From contig CAYQDR010000009.1 of NCBI GenBank assembly GCA_964416315.1, positions 1-64,000 on the forward strand: DNA of 64,000 nt. Direction: 5' to 3'. Origin of the DNA: CAYQDR01 sp964416315 (GTDB lineage Bacteria > Methylomirabilota > Methylomirabilia > Rokubacteriales > DASRDR01). Below, in pieces: positions 57,628 through 64,000 of this stretch. The stretch's first letter is position 1. Each line of letters opens with the position of its first letter. The notes beneath the pieces are model-generated. The model did not search any database. It was not told where the DNA came from and saw nothing but the letters and a program-made list of their open reading frames with translations. The position numbers were made by a program, and so were the translations under genes.

Positions 57628-58736
57628 GCGACCCCGCGAAGATCCTCGTCGTCGACGACACCCCGCAGAACGTCAAGCTCCTGGCGGATCTGCTGACCGC
57701 GAAGGGCTACGCGGTCATCACGGCGAGGTCGGGGGCCGAGGCGCTCGCCAAGGTGGAAGCCGAGCGGCCTGACCTCGTGCTCCTCGACGTGGTCATGCCG
57801 GAGATGAGCGGTTACGACGTGTGCCGGAAGATCCGCGAGAATCCCGCGACCGGGATCCTCCCCGTGGTCATGGTGACGGCGCTCGATCCGGCGCAGGAGC
57901 GGATCAAAGGCCTGGAGGCCGGCGCCGACGACTTCCTGACGAAGCCGATCAACCAGCCGGAGCTGCTCGCGCGGGTCCGCTCGCTCCTGCGGATCAAGCA
58001 GCTCTACGACACCGTCCAGGCGCAGGCCGGGCAGCTCACCGAGTGGAACCGGACCCTCGAGGGGCGGGTCCGCGACCAGGTCGGCCAGCTCGAGCGCCTC
58101 TCGCGGCTCAAGCGCTTCTTCTCCCCCCAGCTCGCCGAGCTCATCGTGGCGGGCGGCGCCGACGACCCGCTCCGGACCCACCGCCGCGACGTGACGGTGG
58201 TCTTCCTCGACCTCCGGGGCTTCACCGCGTTCGCGGAGACGGCCGAGCCGGAGGAGGTCATGGGGGTCCTGCGGGAGTACCACGCCGAGATGGGCGGGCT
58301 GATCCTGGACCACGAGGGGACGCTCGAGCGCTTCGCGGGGGACGGGATGATGGTCTTCTTCAACGATCCGGTCCCGGTGCCGGACGCCGCCGAGCGCGCG
58401 GTCCGGATGGCGATCGCGATGCGGGAGCGCGTCACGGAGCTCTCGGCGAAGTGGCGGAAGCGCGGCTACGAGCTCGACCTCGGGGTCGGCATCGCCCAGG
58501 GTTACGCGACCATCGGGGCGATCGGCTTCGAGGGGCGGTGGGACTACGGCGCGGTCGGCACGGTGACGAACCTGGCCGCCCGACTGTGCGGGGAGGCCAG
58601 GCCCGGGCAAATCCTCATTCCGCGCCGGGTCCTCGCGGCCGTCGAGGAGCTCGTCGAGGTCGAGCCGGTCGGGGAGCTGGCGCTCAAGGGCTTCCTCAAG
58701 CCCGTCACGACCTTCAACGTCGTCGCGCTGAAGTAG
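57624..58736 (+). CDS. Receiver-class III nucleotide cyclase
   Basis: 370 aa. Receiver domain 1-125 (VVDDTPQN, phospho-acceptor D55 in LLDVVMPEMSG, TALD, KPINQPE), a coiled-coil linker (130-165), and a class III adenylate/guanylate cyclase domain 185-370. Metal aspartates are D196 (VVFLDLRGF) and D240 (RFAGDGMM), with the N/R transition-state pair in VTNLAARL. The purine-recognition Lys position reads R in LERFAGD and the partner D is in RWDYGAVG, so ATP specificity is likely but not proven. Output of the phosphorelay is thus probably cAMP. Last gene of the operon. Confidence 0.93.
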   Translation: MSDPAKILVVDDTPQNVKLLADLLTAKGYAVITARSGAEALAKVEAERPDLVLLDVVMPEMSGYDVCRKIRENPATGILPVVMVTALDPAQERIKGLEAGADDFLTKPINQPELLARVRSLLRIKQLYDTVQAQAGQLTEWNRTLEGRVRDQVGQLERLSRLKRFFSPQLAELIVAGGADDPLRTHRRDVTVVFLDLRGFTAFAETAEPEEVMGVLREYHAEMGGLILDHEGTLERFAGDGMMVFFNDPVPVPDAAERAVRMAIAMRERVTELSAKWRKRGYELDLGVGIAQGYATIGAIGFEGRWDYGAVGTVTNLAARLCGEARPGQILIPRRVLAAVEELVEVEPVGELALKGFLKPVTTFNVVALK

Positions 58737-58778
58737 GTCCGGCAGCCTTCCCGCCTGCCGAGGCGAAAAAAAGCCGCC

Positions 58779-58808
58779 TTGACAGCCTTCCGCGGCCGGA
58801 GGTAGCGT
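58779..58808 (+). promoter_or_regulatory. Promoter of the cox-like operon
   Basis: TTGACA at 58779-58784, 18 nt, TAGCGT at 58803-58808; ATG at 58835, short leader of about 20 nt. Confidence 0.74.
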
Positions 58809-58834
58809 AGGCGCTACCTCGTTTCCGCTGACCC

Positions 58835-59284
58835 ATGACCCTGGACGGGACCCATCACTACAAGGCGCCGCGGGACCGCGTCTGGGCCGCCTTCATCGAT
58901 CCGGGAGTCCTGGCCCGGGCGACTCCCGGGTGTGAGCGGCTCGACCCCGTGGGCCCGGACGAGTTCGAGGCGACGCTCTCGGTGGGCGTCGCCGGCGTCA
59001 AGGGCGTCTACCAGGGGCGCCTCGCCATCTCGGACAAGCAGTCGCCGGAAGGGTACACGATGCGGGTCGAGGGGAGCGGCCGCCCGGGGTTCATCAAGGG
59101 GGAGGGGCGGCTCACCCTGACCGAGGCGGACGGCGGCACGCTGGTGAGCATCCAGGGCGAGGCCCAGGTCGGCGGGGTGATCGCGGCCGTCGGCCAGCGG
59201 TTGCTGGGCGCGGCGGCCCACATGCTGCTCGAGCAGTTCTTCTCGGCGCTGGAGGCGGAGATCGAGAAGGCGCACGCCCGCTGA
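58835..59284 (+). CDS. coxG: CoxG-like SRPBCC protein
   Basis: 149 aa SRPBCC/CoxG family: GTHHYKAPRDRVWAAFIDPGVLARATPGCERL, then GVAGVKGVYQGRLAISDKQSPEGYTMRVEGSGRPGFIKGEGRLTL and a C-terminal amphipathic helix. CoxG anchors or helps mature CO dehydrogenase-like enzymes at the membrane in carboxydotrophs; here it goes with a form II enzyme. First gene of the coxG-S-L-x-M-mocA operon. Confidence 0.9.
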   Translation: MTLDGTHHYKAPRDRVWAAFIDPGVLARATPGCERLDPVGPDEFEATLSVGVAGVKGVYQGRLAISDKQSPEGYTMRVEGSGRPGFIKGEGRLTLTEADGGTLVSIQGEAQVGGVIAAVGQRLLGAAAHMLLEQFFSALEAEIEKAHAR

Positions 59285-59356
59285 TTCCGGCGCCACGACG
59301 CCAGGAACGGCCCCCGGGATCGGGGACGACGTCAAGCCAGCAAGGGGGGTTGAGCG

Positions 59357-59818
59357 GTGAAGATCCAGGTCAAGGTCAACGGTACCGCGCACACATCGGA
59401 GGTCGAGCCGCGGCTGCTGCTGGTCCACTACCTCCGCGACGTCCTGAACCTCACGGGGACGCACGTCGGATGCGACACCAGCCAGTGCGGCGCCTGCACG
59501 ATCATCGTCAACGGGATCTCGACCAAGGCCTGTACGCTGTTCGCGGTCCAGGCGGACGGCGCCGAGATCCTGACGATCGAGGGGCTCGCGAAGGACGGGA
59601 AGCTCCACCCGATCCAGGAGGGGTTCTGGGAGAAGCACGGGCTCCAGTGCGGCTTCTGCACCCCGGGGATGATCATGACGGCCTACCAGTTCCTCCAGCG
59701 CAACCCGAAGCCGTCCGAGGCGGAGATCCGGCACGCCCTCGAGGGCAACCTGTGCCGGTGCACCGGCTACCACAACATCGTCCGCGCGATCCAGTACGCG
59801 GCAGAGAAGATGCGGTAA
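59357..59818 (+). CDS. coxS: Mo-hydroxylase [2Fe-2S] small subunit
   Basis: 153 aa small subunit with two [2Fe-2S] clusters. Plant-type cluster ligands GCDTSQCGACTIIVNG plus C in KACTLF; the C-terminal helical cluster domain has CGFCTPGMIM and CRCTGYHNI. It relays electrons from the Moco subunit to FAD in CoxM. GTG start. Order S-L-M and overlaps fit a heterotrimeric enzyme. Confidence 0.96.
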   Translation: MKIQVKVNGTAHTSEVEPRLLLVHYLRDVLNLTGTHVGCDTSQCGACTIIVNGISTKACTLFAVQADGAEILTIEGLAKDGKLHPIQEGFWEKHGLQCGFCTPGMIMTAYQFLQRNPKPSEAEIRHALEGNLCRCTGYHNIVRAIQYAAEKMR

Positions 59819-59828
59819 GGGGGGCGCC

Positions 59829-62186
59829 ATGGCACAGGCCAAGCTCTTCGGCTCGAGCATCAAGCGCCGGGAGGACCCGCGCCTCATCACGGGCAAGGGG
59901 GTCTTCACCGACGACGTGAGGCTGCCCGGTCAGACGTATGCCGTCTTCGTGCGGAGCCCGCACGCCCACGCCCGGATCCGACGCGTGGACGTGTCGAAGG
60001 CGAAGCAGGTCCCCGGCGTGGTCGCCGCGTTCACCGGGAAGGACCTGGCCGACGGCGGGGTGAACCCGCTGCCGTGCGGGTGGCTCCTGCCCGACATCAA
60101 GATCCCGGAGTACCGCGCGGTGGCGACGGCGAAGGTCCACTTCGTCGGCCACGCGGTCGCGGTGGTGATCGGGGAGACGTCCTACGCCGCGCGGGACGGC
60201 GCGGACCAGGTCGCCGTGGACTACGAGGTCCTGCCGGCCGTCGCGGACGGCGAGAAGGCGGTCGCGCCGGGGGCGCCGCAGCTCCACGACAACGCCCCCG
60301 GGAACGTGGCGTTCCGGTGGTCCATCGGCGACAAGGACAAGACGGACGCGGCGATCCGCTCCGCGGCGAAGGTCGTCAAGCAGCGGCTCGTCAACCAGCG
60401 CCTGATCCCGAACGCGATCGAGCCGCGCGCGTCGCTCGCGTCGTTCAACGCGGCGACAGGCGACCTCACCGTCTGGATCACCTCGCAGAACCCCCACGTC
60501 CACCGGCTCCTCATGGGCGCGTTCGTCCTCGGCATCCCGGAGCACAAGCTCCGGGTGATCGCGCCGGACGTGGGCGGCGGGTTCGGGTCGAAGATCTTCC
60601 TGTACCCGGAGGAGGTCGCGGTGTCGTGGGCGGCGAAGCGGCTCGGGCGCCCGGTCAAGTGGACCGCGGAGCGGCGTGAGTCCTTCGTGACGGACGCCCA
60701 CGGCCGGGACCACGTCACCGAGGCCGAGATGGCCGTGGACCGCGACGGGAAGATCGTGGCGCTCCGCGTGCGGACGAACGCGAACATGGGCGCGTATCTC
60801 TCGACCTTCGCCCCGCTGATCCCGACGTATCTCTACGGGACGCTGCTCTCGGGCGTCTATGAGATCCCGAACATCTACTGCGAGGTCACGGGCGCCCTCA
60901 CGAACACGACGCCGGTGGACGCCCTGCGCGGTGCTGGTCGTCCCGAGGCGACCTACCTGATCGAGCGGCTGTGCGACCTGACGGCGAAGGCAGCCGGCAT
61001 GGACCCGGTGGATTTCCGGCGGAAGAACTTCATCGCCGCGTCGAAGTTCCCCTACCAGACGCCGGTGGCGTTCCAGTACGACAGCGGGAACTACGGACCG
61101 GCGCTCGACCGGGCGCTCCAGATGCTGGACTATAAGAAGCTGCGCGCGGAGCAGGAGGCCGGGCGAAAGCAGGGGCGCTACGTGGGGATCGGGTTCGCCA
61201 CGTACATCGAGGCCTGCGGGCCCGCGCCCTCGCAGGTCGCGGGCGCGCTCGGCGCCCAGGCCGGGCTCTGGGAGAGCGCCCACGTGCGGGTCCACGCGAC
61301 CGGGAAGGTGACGGTCTTCACGGGGTCACACTCGCACGGGCAGGGGCACGAGACGACGTTCGCGCAGCTCGCGGCCGACGAGCTGGGGCTCCCGATGGAA
61401 GACGTCGAGATCGTCCACGGGGACACCGCAGCCATCCCCATGGGCATGGGGACCTACGGCAGCCGCTCCGCGGCGGTCGGCGGCGCCGCGATCTACACCT
61501 CGATCCAGAAGATCAAGGAAAAGGGGAAGAAGATCGCCGCGCACCTCCTGGAGGCGAGCGAGGCCGACCTGGACTACGGCGACGGGAAGTTCTTCGTGAA
61601 GGGCTCGCCGGGCCGGGCCAAGACCTTCCAGGAGGTCGCCCTCATGGCGTACCTCGCCCACAACCTGCCGAAGGGGCTCGAGCCGGGCCTGGAGGCGACG
61701 TCGTTCTGGGACCCGCCGAACTTCGTCTTCCCGTTCGGGAGCCATATCGCGGTCGTGCAGGTGGACCCGGACACGGGGCACGTCACGCTGCTCCGGTACG
61801 TCGCCGTGGACGACGTCGGCCGGGTGATCAACCCGATGATCGTCGACGGCATGGTCCACGGCGGGATTACCCACGGCGTCGGCCAGGCGCTCTTCGAGTT
61901 CGGCGCCTACGACACGGGCGCCCAGCTCGTGACCGGCAGCATGATGGACTACGCCCTGCCGAAGGCGGATGACCTGCCGTCGTTCGAGACGGACCGGACC
62001 GTGACGCCGTCGCCCGTGAACCCGATGGGGGTCAAGGGCGCCGGCGAGACCGGGACGATCGCGTCCACCGCGGCCGTCGCGAACGCGGTGCTGGACGCGC
62101 TGGCGCCGCTCGGGGTCGCGCACGTCGATCTGCCGCTCACGCCGGCGCGCATCTGGGCCGCGGTCCAGGCCGCGCGGAAGAAGTAG
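59829..62186 (+). CDS. coxL: Mo-hydroxylase large subunit, form II CoxL-like
   Basis: 785 aa. KRREDPRLITGKGVFTDDVRLPG, VRSPHAHARI, DVGGGFGSKIFLYPEE, DALRGAGRPEATYLIERL active loop, HGQGHETTFAQLAADELG, and catalytic Glu in GAGETGTI. The loop RGAGRPE lacks the CSFR that carries the Cu-S-Mo cysteine of CO dehydrogenase form I, so CO oxidation is unlikely; substrate is an aldehyde, N-heteroaromatic or similar. It is about 40-45% alike by eye to the orphan subunit at 45.3 kb. Partner subunits CoxS and CoxM lie on both sides. Confidence 0.95.
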   Translation: MAQAKLFGSSIKRREDPRLITGKGVFTDDVRLPGQTYAVFVRSPHAHARIRRVDVSKAKQVPGVVAAFTGKDLADGGVNPLPCGWLLPDIKIPEYRAVATAKVHFVGHAVAVVIGETSYAARDGADQVAVDYEVLPAVADGEKAVAPGAPQLHDNAPGNVAFRWSIGDKDKTDAAIRSAAKVVKQRLVNQRLIPNAIEPRASLASFNAATGDLTVWITSQNPHVHRLLMGAFVLGIPEHKLRVIAPDVGGGFGSKIFLYPEEVAVSWAAKRLGRPVKWTAERRESFVTDAHGRDHVTEAEMAVDRDGKIVALRVRTNANMGAYLSTFAPLIPTYLYGTLLSGVYEIPNIYCEVTGALTNTTPVDALRGAGRPEATYLIERLCDLTAKAAGMDPVDFRRKNFIAASKFPYQTPVAFQYDSGNYGPALDRALQMLDYKKLRAEQEAGRKQGRYVGIGFATYIEACGPAPSQVAGALGAQAGLWESAHVRVHATGKVTVFTGSHSHGQGHETTFAQLAADELGLPMEDVEIVHGDTAAIPMGMGTYGSRSAAVGGAAIYTSIQKIKEKGKKIAAHLLEASEADLDYGDGKFFVKGSPGRAKTFQEVALMAYLAHNLPKGLEPGLEATSFWDPPNFVFPFGSHIAVVQVDPDTGHVTLLRYVAVDDVGRVINPMIVDGMVHGGITHGVGQALFEFGAYDTGAQLVTGSMMDYALPKADDLPSFETDRTVTPSPVNPMGVKGAGETGTIASTAAVANAVLDALAPLGVAHVDLPLTPARIWAAVQAARKK

Positions 62187-62196
62187 GAGGCCGTTC

Positions 62197-62526
62197 ATGG
62201 GTCAGCTCTACCTGCAGCGCTTCGAGTATCTGGGTCCGATGAGCAAGGGGGAGTTCGAGGCCGTGTGGGGCGAGGCCCTCCAGACGTTCGCCCAATCGGG
62301 CAACTGGGGCGGCGTGGACAAGGGCGTCAAGCACGTCCGCACGTACGGCACCGGCTGGGGCGGCTACGTGCTCATCGAGGTGGACGATCCGGAGGCGTTC
62401 GGGCGCTACCAGGCGCACCACAACCAGATCTATGGCCGGGTCGCCCGGATCACCTGGGAGCCGCTCTTCGATATGGACGCGACGTTCGCCCCGTTGCTCG
62501 GCCAGATGCGGTCCAAGGCCCGGTAG
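62197..62526 (+). CDS. Unknown small protein inside the cox-like operon
   Basis: 109 aa soluble protein: MGQLYLQRFEYLGPMSKGEFEAVW, GGVDKGVKHVRTYGTGWGGYVLIEVDDPEAFGRYQAHHNQIYGRVARITWEPLFDMD. The pattern of strand-helix-strand with H-H-N suggests a ferredoxin-like dimeric alpha-beta barrel (as in DUF3303/muconolactone isomerase-like proteins), by impression only. It lies between coxL and coxM with 10 and 18 nt gaps, so a role with the Mo-hydroxylase is likely. Not part of canonical cox clusters. Confidence 0.8.
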   Translation: MGQLYLQRFEYLGPMSKGEFEAVWGEALQTFAQSGNWGGVDKGVKHVRTYGTGWGGYVLIEVDDPEAFGRYQAHHNQIYGRVARITWEPLFDMDATFAPLLGQMRSKAR

Positions 62527-62544
62527 GGCCCACGGGAGGCGACC

Positions 62545-63414
<870 letters not shown>

Positions 63415-63454
63415 TCTCTCCCCCTCCCCGCTGGGGAGAGGGTAGGGGTAGGGG
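63415..63454 (+). repeat. Family B palindromic repeat, copy B8
   Basis: TCTCTCCCCCTCCCC-gctg-GGGGAGAGGGTAGGGGTAGGGG, between coxM and mocA; GGGG tail touches the mocA ATG. Confidence 0.78.
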
Positions 63455-64000
63455 ATGATCGCGGCCATCGTGCTGGCCGCGGGCACCTCGAGCCGGATGG
63501 GGCGGCAGAAGCTCCTCCTGCCCCTGCGGGAGGGGCGGCCCCTCATCCGGCTTTCTGTCGAGCGCGTCCTCCAGGCCGGCCTCGATGACGTCGTCGTCGT
63601 GCTGGGCCGGGACGCCGAGGCGGTTGCGGCGGCCTTGGCTGGCCTGGCCGTCCGGGCGGTCGTCAACCCCCGCTACGCCGAGGGGCAGTCCACCTCGCTC
63701 CGCGCGGGGCTCGACGCCCTCCCACCGGGGACCGAAGCGGCCGTCGTCGCCCTGGGCGATCAGCCGCTTCCCGACCCGGGCCTCCTCGCACGCCTCGTCG
63801 CCGCCTTCCGAGCGTGCGGCCGGCCGATCGTCGTGCCGCGCTACCGCGATGGCCGGGGCAACCCGGTCCTGTTCGCCGCCTCGGTCTTCGACGAACTGCG
63901 CGCGGTGACGGGCGACCAGGGCGGACGGGGTGTCATCGCGCGCGATCCCACGCGCGTGGGCGAGGTCGCCGTGGACGCGCCGATGCCGCCCGACGTGGAC
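63455..64000 (+). CDS. mocA: MocA-like molybdenum cofactor cytidylyltransferase (partial)
   Basis: First 182 residues of an NTP-transferase of the MobA/MocA type, open at the window end. AAIVLAAGTSSRMGRQKLLLPL is the nucleotide-binding loop of MocA, then VVVVLGRDAEAV, GQSTSLRAGLDALP and ALGDQPLPDPG with the Mg-binding aspartate. MocA adds CMP to Moco to make the MCD form used by CoxL-type hydroxylases, which suits its place after coxS-L-M. ATG 63455 begins just after repeat B8. The frame is still open at base 64000. Confidence 0.93.
   Translation, partial: MIAAIVLAAGTSSRMGRQKLLLPLREGRPLIRLSVERVLQAGLDDVVVVLGRDAEAVAAALAGLAVRAVVNPRYAEGQSTSLRAGLDALPPGTEAAVVALGDQPLPDPGLLARLVAAFRACGRPIVVPRYRDGRGNPVLFAASVFDELRAVTGDQGGRGVIARDPTRVGEVAVDAPMPPDVD

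Overview
The window is very GC-rich (roughly 70%), densely coded, uses many GTG and some TTG starts, and strings its genes into operons with 4 to 20 nt overlaps. There are no IS elements, phage genes, rRNA or CRISPR arrays that I can see, and I recognised no tRNA. The gene set (two xanthine dehydrogenase/CO dehydrogenase-like molybdenum hydroxylases, XdhC, MoeA, MocA, tandem NMT1-type binding proteins, selenoproteins, LarB/C/E) fits a deep-branching soil or subsurface bacterium such as Candidatus Rokubacteria/Methylomirabilota. That placement is an inference from gene content and base composition only.

Layout. 0.2-6.4 kb: a membrane Ser/Thr kinase, a Rieske/SnoaL pair on the minus strand, an ABC-2 exporter pair, and an alpha/beta hydrolase with an exported small protein. 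6.4-11 kb (minus): moeA, tldD and tldE. 11-15.3 kb: RDD, XdhC, DUF309, ornithine cyclodeaminase-like and Vgb-like genes, facing moeA across a shared palindromic promoter. 15.3-19.1 kb: an HTH-receiver regulator, an RRM RNA-binding protein, a radical SAM protein, a LOG protein, and a DsbA/FrnE-like selenoprotein whose UGA codon would make a naive caller lose the active site. 19.1-25.4 kb: a folate-ligase homologue, a protease-dead HtrA with PDZ, an SDR lacking YxxxK, Kelch, amidohydrolase, hydroxypyruvate isomerase and YihY. 25.5-31.7 kb: selD (itself UGA-containing), SDR, PhoD with a probable CTG start, and two minus-strand genes. 31.8-37.1 kb: a sulfur-transfer operon (threonine-synthase-like, ThiS/MoaD, NIL, MoeB-like) running into an aminotransferase and glycerate 2-kinase. 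37.5-49.0 kb: rlmN, mtaB, mtnP, a PfkB kinase and then larE, larB, a ThDP decarboxylase, an orphan Mo-hydroxylase large subunit and larC. 49.2-54.0 kb: four tandem Tat-exported NMT1-like binding proteins with a nucleotidyltransferase/antitoxin-like pair wedged between the third and fourth. 54.0-58.7 kb: SCO, hybrid-type sensor kinase, receiver, receiver-cyclase. 58.8-64.0 kb: coxG-coxS-coxL-(unknown)-coxM-mocA, the last cut by the window edge.

Functional links. MoeA, XdhC and MocA form a molybdenum-cofactor supply and maturation set for the two Mo hydroxylases. LarB/C/E make the nickel-pincer cofactor although its usual client LarA is not here. SelD would supply selenophosphate for itself and the DsbA-like protein; SelA, SelB and tRNA-Sec are not in the window.

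Between genes there are three families of dispersed GC-rich repeats: family A (about 107 bp, copies end exactly on a start codon), family B (about 40 bp palindromes, eight copies) and family C (double hairpins after gene ends, four copies). Near-consensus TTGACA-N17/18-TANNNT promoters precede many transcription units, often only a few nt from the start codon. The most interesting items are the two recoded UGA selenoproteins, the start-codon-carrying repeats, the dead HtrA, the lar/Mo-hydroxylase operon and the binding-protein array.
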